The notes under the pieces were generated by a model. That model was not told where the DNA came from, searched no databases, and worked only from the letters and a program-made list of their open reading frames with translations. DNA of 64,000 nucleotides from Prorocentrum cordatum. Lineage: Eukaryota; Sar; Dinophyceae; Prorocentrales; Prorocentraceae. The DNA is taken from NCBI GenBank assembly GCA_963575745.1, contig CAUYUJ010008580.1, positions 385,039 through 449,038 on the forward strand. The letters are read 5' to 3'. Shown in pieces: positions 11,247 to 20,830 of this stretch (position 1 is its first letter; each line of letters begins with the position of its first letter). A program made the position numbers and the translations under genes.

Positions 11247-11330
11247 ACTGTCGAGGGTGCGGGCTCGAATTTCTTGGGTCGGCGCTAGCCCCCCACTCCA
11301 GGGGGGCGCCTCTGGCGCCGCCCCTGGAAT
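11247..11330. repeat. Foldback element F1, partial copy 3
   Basis: GTGCGGGCTCGAATTTCTTG then GGTCGGCGCTAGCC and a GGCGCCTCTGGCGCC loop; only one arm is recognisable. Confidence 0.55.
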
Positions 11331-11935
11331 GTTGTATTCATGCAGCTTTGTTGGTTCCTCTACATGAGGCTCGGATCAACCCATAGTGTTTCATGTCCTT
11401 CCCGCCACAGGCCTCAGCTCACCCCCGTCCCACCCCACTCGCGGTTTCTGATGACTGAGCCTAGTCCGACCCAAACTCGAGGTAGCTTCTTCTGAGTGCA
11501 TCTCAATGCAAAGCAATGTATAGCACAGTAACGTATAGCATGGAGTTGCCCAATTCATGCTTGCACTGCATTGCGTCGCGTGGCGTGACTTCTCATGGAG
11601 GCGTAGGGCATGGCGATAGCAACACATGCGCAGTCTTGCATGCATTAGCATGGTGTAGCCAACCAGCCACAGCATGGCATTGAGGAAAGAGGAGGGTGGA
11701 GAAGGGAACAGGACGGAGAGAGAAAGGAGGGAGGAGGGAAGGGGGGAGGTAGGAACGAGAGAGGGATGAGAGAACAGGAGTAGGGGGAGGAGGAGGAGGA
11801 GGTGATATGAGATGAGACCGATCGCAGAGCGAGTCGAAAAGAAAGGAGGGCGGGCGGCGGGGGGGCGGTGCGGCGGTCCTGGTAGACCGCCACGGTGTTG
11901 GTGGCGGCCGCGCGCGCGGGCGCGCGCCGCACGCC
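11331..11935. other. Intron 3: degenerate short repeats
   Basis: Positions 11490-11680 carry degenerate GCATTGCGT/AGCATGG-type repeats. Positions 11690-11810 are GGA-rich. No gene is seen. Confidence 0.5.
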
Positions 11936-11989
11936 GCTGACACACACACACACACACCCACTTAGGGGGCCCCCGCCGCCCAAACCCCG

Positions 11990-12298
11990 TTAATTCCCTC
12001 TAACCGCCTTCTCAGCCTTGCTAAGAACTTTGGGCCAGAGGTTCCGAGATATTCGGTCCAAGTGCTCCCGCCCCGTTCCAGTGGGCGGGATCGGAGGATC
12101 CTTCCGAGCAGGGCACAAATCCGCTAAGCCACGCAATTGCTGGTGGCCGTAGCTGCCGCAGGCTTTACAAAACCACAGGTCGAGCACATTGTTATATAAC
12201 ATAATGTGGGCAGAGTGGACCACACCCCCAGCGAGATATAACAGACGACCCAGAGGCAATTTAGCTAACACACTTGAGACATGCAATAGATCGAAACA
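11990..12298 (-). pseudogene. LINE-A C-terminal Zn domain beyond an in-frame stop
   Basis: The same frame as the main ORF continues past the TAA with VSSVLAKLPLGRLLY, then LWFCKACGSYG and LADLCPARKD, a cysteine-rich end often seen on dinoflagellate retroelement proteins. It closes at 11990. The stop is therefore best read as a nonsense change in this copy. Confidence 0.65.
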
Positions 12299-15200
12299 TT
12301 ATGTTTCCATCCACTTGGCTCTCCCCGCTTCAGAGGTGGAGCCACGGCACCTCGAGCACTTTTTCCCGCAATCTCTAATACAGTGCTGTGAGGAAAAAAG
12401 GGCAACAGCCACAGGAGGCGGGGGGGGAGCAACAGCAGCAGCAGCAGGGCGCCGTTGTTTTTTCCCCTCCGCCTGGATAGCCTCAAGAGTGGTCCGAAGC
12501 AATCTTTCCCTGATCAGTCGGGCGTCGGCCTCGACCTGAAGCAACCTAGCACGCTGGGAACACGGGACCCCGAAAACTTTAGCAGCCACACCGGCGAGAT
12601 GGTCCACAAAACAATTCCCAGCAATCAGAGGCCCCGCCAGGCCACGCTCGACTACCTCTTGCGCCTCAAGGTGGGACGGGACTTGTAACACAGCTAAGTC
12701 ACCAGGATGACGATCCGTCGCCTGAATGACTTCCCCTAAACGTCTCCACAAATCGGCATTCGGCCCCGACGGGGCCGCGAAAATGTTGGCCCAAAAACCC
12801 CGACAAACTTCTTCGTTGTCGGTCACAAACGCCATCGGCCCTCTGGACAAAGCCACGGCGGTGATCAGACAGAACAACTCACCCCTGGGGACGGACTGGT
12901 GCCGACCAGGCAGTGGGCCATATACAAATCGGATATTGTCGGAACAAGGCTGCTCAGGGTTGTTCGAAACTGCGAGCCCTACCCTACGCAACCTCGGGTC
13001 GTGGGTGTCCTTTCCCCCCGACGAGTCCCCAAAAAGGAGGAGAGGTTGGAGGGAGGAGCCTACCCCAAAGTACGAGATTATTTCCGCATCATTCGGGTGG
13101 CTACGGACCCAACACTCTTCATTGACGGGAGGGTCCAAAACCACCATGCCTCTAGGGATCAGGCCCCTAAGCCAAAAACATTCACAACTATTCTCCTGGG
13201 CTAAAGCTTGTGGGACAAGCCTGTCAGAAGCGGCAAACACAGGCGAGTCGCGGTTACACTCACACTCCCACACTCGGTGGAGTGGGGTCTCCAAGGCTTT
13301 ACCACACCTCCTGCACAACCCAGAGGCCTGAAAGCCTGCTGACTTTTTCCTATCATCAGTCCAGGCGCCTCCGACGGCAATTGTCATCATCAATTCGCTG
13401 AGCTGACGACCATGTCCTGGGATACGCTCCAATTGCAGGAGATAACGCCTCAAAGAATAATTGTCCACTCCGTTCTCCATGCCGCTTCCACAAAATGACT
13501 TGGCAGCAGCCTCTCTCCAAAGACGATCTTGCAGCGACTGGGCAAACCTGTCAATGAGATCCCTGGCCTGGTCGAAAGCCTGGAACTCCGTTGCCGCGAA
13601 ACTCCATCCTTCGTCGTCACTATCCCCACTGCTCGGTGGGAACCATAACGCCTCCTGCGGTATCTCCCACCCTGCATTGGTCAGGTAGGCTATCACCGCT
13701 GTGAGAGGCCCTCGCACATGTCGCCACCGATGCTGTGGCTCCAGCTCCTTGAACTGATGCACCGTCTGCTGCCATACCCGCGCAATGGGTACACGAATCC
13801 TTGGGAACTCCAGCCAGCACCGCATCCACTGCTCCAAGCACTGCCGAGGGAGGGCGTACCCTGGGTCGGCCCCAGGCGCCCTGAGGTCCAGCAGCGTGGT
13901 CAAGCAGCGGCCTCGGCGGTGTCCAGACACCGCTCCCAGCCGACGCCGTAGCTCGAGCAGAACCGTGTCGGGCAGTCCCAAGGCCTGGTGCCCGTAGCGG
14001 GCCCCCGCCTGAGGGCCTGCGAGCTCAATCTGTTTCAGCACTCGGAACCGTCGCGATGCATTGGCGTACTTGCGAAGCCGACCGTGCTGCTTCTTGGTGT
14101 TGGCTATGCGTTGGTTCCGAGTGGCCCTGACAAGCCTCTTCCCGCAACTCATGCCAACACCCAAGTAGGTGAGCCTCGACGCACACTGCACCGTAACACC
14201 ACGTCGCTGAAGCTCCTTCACTATGGCCCTCGCGTCCTGCATCGATGAGCACGTGATCGTACTCTTCGAAGCCAGCTTCAGGCCTTCGTCCTCGAGCATG
14301 CCGTTAACAGCTGTGACCCCCTCGATGAGCTGGTCCCTCACGAACCTGCTGGAGCCCACCGCCGTCTGCGACAGGTCGTCAATCCACAGCCTCTCAGAAA
14401 GCGCTGGGTGTGCAACCGTCAGGCGCTCCAAAACCAGGCTCGTGACGCACCTGGCGAAGCGTGTGCCCGACCGCAGCCCCTGGATGATGCTCCTGGTCGC
14501 TTGAAAGGGCAGCGACACGGCATCACCTTGGTCGAGCATCCTCGGGGCTGCACATATTTGCAATTCTAAACCCAACATCACCGCTGGGAAACCATATCTG
14601 AAAGCACCTTTGACTAAAGTGCTCCATTCCACCATGTCATAAAAACTCTGGATGTCGGCCAACGCGTGGCCGTTCGCCAACTTGAGCCTCGTGAACAACT
14701 CATCGTCCAGGGCTCTCATGACCGCTTCCTTGAGGGACGAGTTCCCTCGCACTGCTGCGTCCCACGAAGGCTGCTCGGCTTGCGCCCATGCCTGCACCAC
14801 GGGCTCACGCGCCAGCGACCAAACTCTGCACAAAACATAGATCAGTCCGATGACGCGAAACTGACCTTCAGCCTTCTTGGGCAACAAGCGCCCCAGGACA
14901 CCCATGAGTTGCCACGGCCACGTGTGGCACTCCTCGCACATGTTGAAAAGCTCTGCTAGCTCGGCTACCGCTTCATCAGGTAGCCGCTCTAGGCCGAGCG
15001 GGGACAGGCAGTCAATGCCTTGCCCCGCCCGAGCCTTCATGGCACGCAACGCTCTCCGTAGGTCGTCCACATCCAGCGGGTCGAGAGGTTCCAACCTCGC
15101 ACGGGCATGAATATTGTCGAAGAGGGTCACCACTTGCTCACGACTCTTGACCTCTGGCGACGTCCACAGCTTATGCCAATGAGCCGCTCGGTGATCCACC

Positions 15201-16735
15201 AAGTGATGAGGATGGTAGAGCACCTTGCCGTCGACCTCAATCTGGTCGGCGGGCTGCATAGCCTCCTTAGAAGCTCTGAAGACGGCGCCCGTGGTGGAGT
15301 TGTCCGTGATCCACGCCTTGAAGTCAGCCATGGAGGCAGAGATGGCCCGACCGCGCGCCCTGCCCGCTATGACCGCTGCCTCTGTGCAGAGGATCTCCAT
15401 CTGCTGGTGAGGCACGCTAGCCAAGTCTCGCAACAGCTGCTGCCAGACTGCCCAGGAGGTAGACGACGGTCCAGAGCCAACCAGCTTCTGAACTCCATCA
15501 GGCGCCTGAAAACCAAGTTTTTCCCCAGCCAGAGCGAGGTCTCGAAGCTGAACCGCTCCATTCCCTCGCCGTCCATGCCGTGCCATGTTACACATAATAA
15601 CGTGCACTCGCTCCCACCAGTTGGCGATCACATCCCTGAAAGGCATGTCTCTGTGGTGCTGCGAGTGATGTACACGCTCGACTCGAATGATCGGGCCATC
15701 CGCCCTCGAAGGAGATCCTCCTCCGTCCGTATCTGCGTGTTCGTGATGCACCGCCTCCACCGTGGCGGTCCACGCCGAGAAAGCCCCGCTCACGCTGAGC
15801 ACATGCGGGCCCCCGACTGCATATGAAAGCGAGTCACGGATGGGTGGCCAGACTCGATCAGGAGTGTGGAGATGAAAACCCTCTCGGGCTCTAGCCAAAC
15901 GCCAGCGGTCGGGTGAGATCGCAAAAGCAACAGCAGCGGAAGAGGGCGGAACAGTGGGAGCACCACCGTGGGAGTGGGACTGGTTTGCTGCCTCTTGTGA
16001 CGGGTCTATCTCAGCTGGGGGGGGGGTCTCAACACTTTCATTCGTGACTTCGCTCGCTGCAGGAACTGGGTCAGACGAATTCATTGGAGCACCCTGTACC
16101 CCTTCCAGGGTACCTCTAGGCACAGAAGCATCGGCACAGACCTTCCTAGGCCCACCGTGCTGTGGTGGAGGGGAGGACGAGGCCGAAAGAGGCGGGGGAG
16201 GACGGAGGGGCTCTACAAAATTGGGCTCCTCGGCCCAAGGATCCACCTCGTCGTCCCAGAAACCTACGTGACACCCTTCCCAGGTCTCAGGGTCCTCCTG
16301 AGGTTCCTCGCCAGGTTGCAGACCTAAGGTCCCTGGCTCCTGGGCACGCTGAGTGGCAGGCGGAGCGGACGTGACCTGAGATCCTACCAACAAATCCCCG
16401 AACAACTCGGTAGAACGCTCGAATTGTTTTCCACGGGCAAGACTCTGGCGTAGCGCGTTGGCCCGCCGTGCCTGGGAAGACTTCGAGCCTGGGGTCTCCT
16501 GCTGCTGCGGGCGAGAGACCTGGGCAAAACGTTGGGGCAGGATGAGCGAACGAGTTATCAGCTGCTCGCCAGCCCCTCTCAACTGCAAAACTAACCCACA
16601 GTGCGGCTTCCAAGGGACGTCCTGAATGGCCTGAAGCCCCAAGACATAAGGTGCAGCCGCCCTGGAAACCAAAACAAAGTCTATGTGCGACGCTCCCGAC
16701 GCTCCTACACACGCGTGCTCGACAGGGGCCTGCAA
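12299..16735 (-). CDS. LINE-A main ORF: endonuclease end, reverse transcriptase, RNase H
   Basis: 1478 codons. It begins with the end of the endonuclease (GASHIDFVLVSR and KPHCGL, the terminal Asp and His). A linker of about 500 residues follows. Reverse transcriptase motifs: DIQSFYDMVEW (motif A, 14625-14664), IIQGLRSGTRFA (motif B, 14455-14492) and LWIDDLSQT (motif C, 14364-14390, the catalytic DD). A tether with CRRCGK..HRVWEC follows. RNase H carries LLFGDSSGG (13014-13040), PRGELFCL, FVTDNEEV and NCFVDHLAG, so its acidic residues are present. TAA at 12299-12301 interrupts a frame that goes on to 11990. Confidence 0.85.
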   Translation of the reverse strand: MQAPVEHACVGASGASHIDFVLVSRAAAPYVLGLQAIQDVPWKPHCGLVLQLRGAGEQLITRSLILPQRFAQVSRPQQQETPGSKSSQARRANALRQSLARGKQFERSTELFGDLLVGSQVTSAPPATQRAQEPGTLGLQPGEEPQEDPETWEGCHVGFWDDEVDPWAEEPNFVEPLRPPPPLSASSSPPPQHGGPRKVCADASVPRGTLEGVQGAPMNSSDPVPAASEVTNESVETPPPAEIDPSQEAANQSHSHGGAPTVPPSSAAVAFAISPDRWRLARAREGFHLHTPDRVWPPIRDSLSYAVGGPHVLSVSGAFSAWTATVEAVHHEHADTDGGGSPSRADGPIIRVERVHHSQHHRDMPFRDVIANWWERVHVIMCNMARHGRRGNGAVQLRDLALAGEKLGFQAPDGVQKLVGSGPSSTSWAVWQQLLRDLASVPHQQMEILCTEAAVIAGRARGRAISASMADFKAWITDNSTTGAVFRASKEAMQPADQIEVDGKVLYHPHHLVDHRAAHWHKLWTSPEVKSREQVVTLFDNIHARARLEPLDPLDVDDLRRALRAMKARAGQGIDCLSPLGLERLPDEAVAELAELFNMCEECHTWPWQLMGVLGRLLPKKAEGQFRVIGLIYVLCRVWSLAREPVVQAWAQAEQPSWDAAVRGNSSLKEAVMRALDDELFTRLKLANGHALADIQSFYDMVEWSTLVKGAFRYGFPAVMLGLELQICAAPRMLDQGDAVSLPFQATRSIIQGLRSGTRFARCVTSLVLERLTVAHPALSERLWIDDLSQTAVGSSRFVRDQLIEGVTAVNGMLEDEGLKLASKSTITCSSMQDARAIVKELQRRGVTVQCASRLTYLGVGMSCGKRLVRATRNQRIANTKKQHGRLRKYANASRRFRVLKQIELAGPQAGARYGHQALGLPDTVLLELRRRLGAVSGHRRGRCLTTLLDLRAPGADPGYALPRQCLEQWMRCWLEFPRIRVPIARVWQQTVHQFKELEPQHRWRHVRGPLTAVIAYLTNAGWEIPQEALWFPPSSGDSDDEGWSFAATEFQAFDQARDLIDRFAQSLQDRLWREAAAKSFCGSGMENGVDNYSLRRYLLQLERIPGHGRQLSELMMTIAVGGAWTDDRKKSAGFQASGLCRRCGKALETPLHRVWECECNRDSPVFAASDRLVPQALAQENSCECFWLRGLIPRGMVVLDPPVNEECWVRSHPNDAEIISYFGVGSSLQPLLLFGDSSGGKDTHDPRLRRVGLAVSNNPEQPCSDNIRFVYGPLPGRHQSVPRGELFCLITAVALSRGPMAFVTDNEEVCRGFWANIFAAPSGPNADLWRRLGEVIQATDRHPGDLAVLQVPSHLEAQEVVERGLAGPLIAGNCFVDHLAGVAAKVFGVPCSQRARLLQVEADARLIRERLLRTTLEAIQAEGKKQRRPAAAAVAPPPPPVAVALFSSQHCIRDCGKKCSRCRGSTSEAGRAKWMET

Positions 16736-16739
16736 CGCC

Positions 16740-17060
16740 GACGCCCCAATTTTGGAAAAGGAAACCTGTACGCTGGAGCTCCGACGCAGTCAGGTTGAAA
16801 TCGCCCAAAACAACCCAAGGGAGCTGCAGGGCTTGCAAAAGTGTGCCGAGCCGAGCGAATCTAGCAAGACTTTCCGCTCGCATGCCAAGACTGCACCTAC
16901 CGTAAAATACAACGATCACAATACTGTATCCCTGCTGGTGGACCACAACTGGCAAAAACCCATCCAACTGCTTCTGGCCCTCTACATACAGCTCGGCAAA
17001 ACGACCGTTGCACAACCCATGTACTTGTCTATGGCTTTGCGACAAAAAACATTTCTCCAC
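16740..17060 (-). pseudogene. LINE-A endonuclease, middle part in a shifted frame
   Basis: Continues the endonuclease in a different frame: RFAELYVEGQKQLDG and PWVVLGDFNLTASE, which holds the catalytic D-x-N of EEP enzymes. The frame stays open to 16287, but beyond about 16740 the domain continues in the frame of the next ORF. The overlap with the upstream frame is 32 nt. The frame changes are simplest as indels or base-calling errors. Confidence 0.75.
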
Positions 17061-18828
17061 CCTCCGTTGCTCTAAGCTTGCCTGACTCAGTGCGACAGTG
17101 AGTCCCCGTTGCTCGAGCAGCGTCGGCGAGAAGTCTAAGCGTATGTTGCCGCGCTAACTTGGTCCACTTGTTGGTCGCAGTCGCGCCCACATGCGTTTCA
17201 CACAAAGCAAGGTGCTGGAATGCCTGGCTCTGAGCAAGGTGCATCAAGTAATCCGAAGACTTACGACCCAACATCGTGATGTTCGAGAAAAAGATCTGTA
17301 CCACTTCTCCGCCCCCTGACGTCGAAAGCGGGCCAGACGCGCTACCGCCACCGCCTGCAGCTGCGCAGGGGTCGCCAAGCTGAGGCTGCCCAGCTCCTGG
17401 CGCCACCCACGCTCCTGAGGCCGCCGCGGCCGCGCCCGAGGTCGTAGCACCCCGAGACGAACCTGAAGACGAAATCCCTGTGGCCCTGGACGATCCCCCT
17501 CTCTTACCCCCCATTGGGGGACCTGCGTCGGCGCTAGGAGGCGCTGCAGGTGGAGGAGGGTCCAGCACGCCCGCCGAAGACGCCGACGAGCCCCACGCCC
17601 AAGTAGCTTGTCCCTCTGCGCCGATGGCGCTGCGCTCGGCAGTAGCAGCTGGGGGCTCAGGCTGCACTGCTCTGACGGCCTCCGCCGCCTCAGGCCGCCC
17701 AGGCTGAGGCGCTGCGGAGGCCTCGCCTCCTCGCACCGTAGCGGGGGCGCCGCCAGCGCCGCCAGCGCCGCGCCCGCCGCCCTTGGCAGCCGCCGCCTGC
17801 GCCGCCTGAGCTGCCTGGTTGGCCGTCGCGGCCGTCGCCTGTGCCGCCGCCGCCTTGGCACTGCGGATCCGCTCCACCTCTGCGTCGATCCGCTTCTGCA
17901 CATCCTCCGCGGTCTCGCCCTCGGCGGCGGTGGGCGTCGGCCCCCCCGCCGCAGCGGTGGCCGCGACATCGCCAGGCTGCGGCGGCTGCGACTTCTCCTG
18001 GGCCGAGCCATCGAGCCCCTTGCGCTTCTTGTTCGTCCGCTCCGAGAGCTCCTGCTTCAAGGCCTCCATGCGCGAGTGCCACTCACGCACCTTGTCGCCC
18101 TTCTCGCCGAGTACCCCCTTGGCGGCGATGAGGTCCTTCTCGAGCTGGAGCAGCTCGTTCTTCTCGCTATCCTCGCACTCCAGGGCGCCGTCCTTGAGCG
18201 ACGCGAAGAATTTCTCATCCCAAACGATATCGAAACATAACTCACTCTTGCCAGTGCTAGATGCTGGCGACTGCGACTGACCGCCCTCGGACAAACCTGC
18301 TTCAGCCGCGAGGGCCCTCACAGCCGTCCTCCTGGCGACCTCCGCATGCGCCAGGACCTGGACCGTCTCCTCCTCGCGCTGCTTCGCCAGTGCCAGCTGG
18401 TCAGCCGCCCTCGCCACGGCCTTCACCGCCGCGTCGTGCTTCGAGTTGGCGTCCCTCCAGGCCGCCTCAGCCCGCCTGTGCGCCTCGCCTGCCGACACGG
18501 CTGGCTTGGGCGGCGGCTGAGCCTGCTTCGCCAGCGCCGCCTGGAGGACTAGCTTGATCGCGGGGTCCTGCGTCACCAGGATGGCCTGCTGCAGGATCGC
18601 CGCTGAGTCGTGAGAGGCCGACGCCGACTGCGAAGCTGCAGGCAAACCCAACTCGAGCTGCGTCTGCTCCTTCCCTTTGCCTTTGCCCGACTTCCTCTTG
18701 GGGTTGGGGCTGTGCAGCTCGAGGTACGTTCCACACTTGCACTTGCACTTCCTCTGCACTAGTATCGAATTCCACTCGCATACCGAGCATGACGGACACC
18801 GAGTGTAGGCACCCTTGGCCATCGGCAC
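17029..18828 (-). CDS. LINE-A 5' ORF: Zn motif, coil, start of endonuclease
   Basis: 599 codons from MPMAKGAYTRCPSC. The N-terminal CPSC..CKCKCG cluster looks Zn-binding; the LINE-B protein has a comparable CPAC..CYQC pair. The middle (about residues 90-450) is rich in Ala, Glu, Gln and Lys and predicted to coil, with Gly/Ala/Pro stretches. From about residue 505 it becomes the endonuclease: QIFFSNITMLG and LALCETHVGA, with the catalytic Glu. The frame ends in VAKP, just where a second frame continues the domain. Confidence 0.75.
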   Translation of the reverse strand: MPMAKGAYTRCPSCSVCEWNSILVQRKCKCKCGTYLELHSPNPKRKSGKGKGKEQTQLELGLPAASQSASASHDSAAILQQAILVTQDPAIKLVLQAALAKQAQPPPKPAVSAGEAHRRAEAAWRDANSKHDAAVKAVARAADQLALAKQREEETVQVLAHAEVARRTAVRALAAEAGLSEGGQSQSPASSTGKSELCFDIVWDEKFFASLKDGALECEDSEKNELLQLEKDLIAAKGVLGEKGDKVREWHSRMEALKQELSERTNKKRKGLDGSAQEKSQPPQPGDVAATAAAGGPTPTAAEGETAEDVQKRIDAEVERIRSAKAAAAQATAATANQAAQAAQAAAAKGGGRGAGGAGGAPATVRGGEASAAPQPGRPEAAEAVRAVQPEPPAATAERSAIGAEGQATWAWGSSASSAGVLDPPPPAAPPSADAGPPMGGKRGGSSRATGISSSGSSRGATTSGAAAAASGAWVAPGAGQPQLGDPCAAAGGGGSASGPLSTSGGGEVVQIFFSNITMLGRKSSDYLMHLAQSQAFQHLALCETHVGATATNKWTKLARQHTLRLLADAARATGTHCRTESGKLRATEGGEMFFVAKP

Positions 18829-19869
18829 GGCACTCCCGTGATGGCCAGTGAGTCTGCCAATGTCCTTCAGCTCCTGTAAGCGCGCGCGGGCTCTGGCGCG
18901 CTCGCGCCTGGCTCGGCGATGCCAAGCTGGCGAGCGCGATCGGTCCGCGCCCGTCCTATCCTGCCGCGCCCCTCAGGGCTGGGGTCGTGGTCTGTCGGGC
19001 CGCTAGCCCAAAATGGGGCGCCTCGGACCACAACACCTCGGAGGAGGAGGAGGAGGAGGAGGAGGAGGAGGAAGAAGAAGAGGAGGAGGAGGAGGAGGAG
19101 GAGGGGGAGGAGGAGGAAGAGGAGGAGGAGGAGGATAAAGGAGGAGGATAAGGATGAGGACAAAGAGGAGGAGAACGAGGAGGGGTAGGCGTTAGACCTG
19201 GGAGCACCCCAGGAGGCCTACGCTGGCCTGAGGGCGGGCCCCGGACCTGAGCACACAGGGTCTCCAATCCCCTGCACGGGCCCCAGGTCCACTCCTCGCA
19301 GTCCTCCCTCCGTTTCCCCCTCCGTCTCCCCTCTTCCCCAGCCTGCTTCGGCGAACCCTGCCCCTCCCCGCTCCTCCTCTCCTTCCCCTGCCCCCTCCAA
19401 CTCTCTCCCCCCCAATTTCAATCCCGCTCCCGCTCCCCCATCCCTCTCCCCCGCCTCACCCCCAACCCTTTCACTCCCCATCCCCCATCTCATTCCCACT
19501 CCCCTTCTTCCCTTCCTTTCCATCTCCCGTTTTCCTCCCATGGGGGAGATTTGATTCGTCGAGAAACGTCGACCCTGCTCCCCGCTGCCCCCCACTCCCC
19601 GCACTCTTTCGTCTCCTCATGCCTAGCCTGCCCCAGGGCAGCCCGAGGATTGGAGTAACGGCGCGCCGCTTTCCCGAGCCCAGGTGAAGTCAAATCGCAC
19701 GGCGGCATGGTTGCGCTCGTCGTCTGAGGGTTGTCGTCTTCCACCTCGTGGTCGCGTGGTCCTGGGCTCATCGGGTTCGACCCAGGCCCACCGCGACGAG
19801 GCGCGCACTCACCCGCACGCCTCACTTCTCGCGCACCATCGCCCCCTCACGGCGCCCCACGGCCCCCAG
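18829..19869. other. Intron 3 end: GGA microsatellite and CT-rich sequence
   Basis: (GGA)n at 19040-19185, then C/T-rich sequence of short CCCCTCCC blocks to about 19560. No gene is seen until exon 4. A short CCTGGG..CCCAGG hairpin around 19760 is not a tRNA. Confidence 0.6.
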
Positions 19870-19929
19870 GAGGAGGCCGAGGAGCACGACAAGCTCCTCA
19901 GCGGCCTGGAGAAGCTGCTGGAGGAGTCC
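19870..19929 (+). CDS. GCN1: GCN1-like exon 4
   Basis: Twenty codons, EEAEEHDK then LLSGLEKLLEES. The acceptor is CCCCCAG|GAG. The donor is TCC|GCGCCC (GC). It continues the acidic helix after LIQLLD of exon 3 and matches the spacing of the GCN1 helix EVSEFALDGLKQV. Confidence 0.65.
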
Positions 19930-20074
19930 GCGCCCACGGTGCCCGCGACCGGCGAACCTGTCCGTGGCCGCGCCCTCGCGGGCCGGACTCGGGGGCGCGA
20001 TCCCGCGGACACGCGGTCGCACGGACGCGTTCCGCGCGGGGCAGGGGTGACAAAAACGTCCTGCATCCCAGACC

Positions 20075-20240
20075 CCCGCGCAGAGGGGGGTAGGGGGAGG
20101 GGGGAGAGCTTCTTAGAAGCACCCCTGCTTCTCAGAAGGCGCGGGCCTTATCTATAGATGCAATGCCTGCGCCTTGTAAGAAGCAGCCTGCTTCTAAGAA
20201 GCCTTCCCCCCTCCCCCTACCCCCTTGTGCGCGCCACCAA
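20075..20240. repeat. Foldback F3 (CTTCTTAGAAGC family), copy 1
   Basis: A near-perfect hairpin. GTAGGGGGAGGGGGGAGAGC then TTCTTAGAAGCACCC is answered by GCTTCTAAGAAGCCTTCCCC then CCTCCCCCTAC. Related copies lie at 20728-20830 (half), 27560-27716 and, diverged, 51660-51830. Confidence 0.85.
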
Positions 20241-20295
20241 GTCATGATTTGTTCATTGCGTCGACCCCCGAGGTCTGGGCCCAGTCCCCGGGGCC

Positions 20296-20470
20296 AGTTT
20301 CTCGTCCCGAGTCTTTCCCTGGCGGTCCCGAGGACGGGTGAGGGCCCCATTGACGCCCAGAGTCGCGAAACACCTCCCCTCGTGATCTGTTCAATAGGGT
20401 GAGGGCCCCATTGACGCCCAGAATCGCGAAGCACCTCCCCGCGTGACCTGCTCAATGCCCGAGGGGGCAC
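20296..20470 (-). repeat. Dispersed repeat R-B, opposite strand, tandemly doubled
   Basis: GGGTGAGGGCCCCATTGACG, then CCCAGA.TCGCGAA.CACCTC, occurs twice (20337-20395 and 20398-20455). Read on the minus strand it gives the GGGAGGTG..TTCGCG..GGGGCCCT order of family R-B. Confidence 0.6.
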
Positions 20471-20549
20471 TGGGAACCGCGAGGCCGCGGCCCCGGGGCC
20501 TGGCCCGCGAGGCCCGCGGATGCGGAGCCGCACCTCTCTCGCCCGCGAG

Positions 20550-20591
20550 GTGCTGCCGCTCGTGCTCAGCCAGCTCGGGCAGCGGGGCCAG
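20550..20591 (+). CDS. GCN1: GCN1-like exon 5
   Basis: Short exon VLPLVLSQLGQ (14 codons), like the VVLPYLVPKL helix of GCN1. The acceptor is CGCGAG|GTG. The donor is probably GA (CCAG|GACCC), echoing AAG|GACGG at exon 6. This exon and its edges are the least certain of the set, but order, frame and phase all fit. Confidence 0.55.
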
Positions 20592-20727
20592 GACCCGGGG
20601 GGGGGGGCGCGGGCTGCCCAGCGGCCCGGCGGTGGCCCTCGCCGGCCCCTGGGGCGCGGAGAGAGCGGCGCCTGCCATCCCCGCGCCGTGGGAACACAGA
20701 GTCGGACCGAAAGTCGGCCACGCGCAG

Positions 20728-20830
20728 AAGAGGGGTAGGGGGAGGGGGGAGGGGGAAGGCTTCTTGGAAGCGCTTCTGCTTCTTAGCAGGCGCGGGGCCT
20801 TCTCTAGAGATGGAGGGCCGGCGCCGAGAC
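20728..20830. repeat. Foldback F3, partial copy 2
   Basis: GGGTAGGGGGAGGGGGGAGG, then AAGGCTTCTTGGAAGCGCTT and CTGCTTCTTAGCAGGCGCGG; the returning arm is lost. Confidence 0.6.

Larger units (their letters stand above)
11960..18828 (-). mobile_element. LINE-A: nearly full-length LINE-like retrotransposon, antisense in intron 3
   Basis: On the minus strand the order is a Zn motif (near 18790), an Ala/Glu-rich coil, an endonuclease of the exonuclease-endonuclease-phosphatase (EEP) type (about 17280 to 16600), reverse transcriptase (about 15100 to 14000), RNase H (about 13040 to 12590) and a C-terminal Zn motif (about 12180). This is the layout of APE-type LINEs that carry RNase H. The coding sequence changes frame twice within the endonuclease and has one in-frame stop at 12299-12301, so this copy is probably inactive. 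Downstream of the last stop a (TG)n run at 11940-11957 (read on the minus strand) may be the 3' tail. LINE-B is a relative. Confidence 0.85.

Noticed and set aside
19700-19800. Possible tRNA (GGTTCGAC box-B-like string at 19770)
   Set aside because: No matching A box, acceptor stem or anticodon arm; the string belongs to a short CCTGGG..CCCAGG hairpin.
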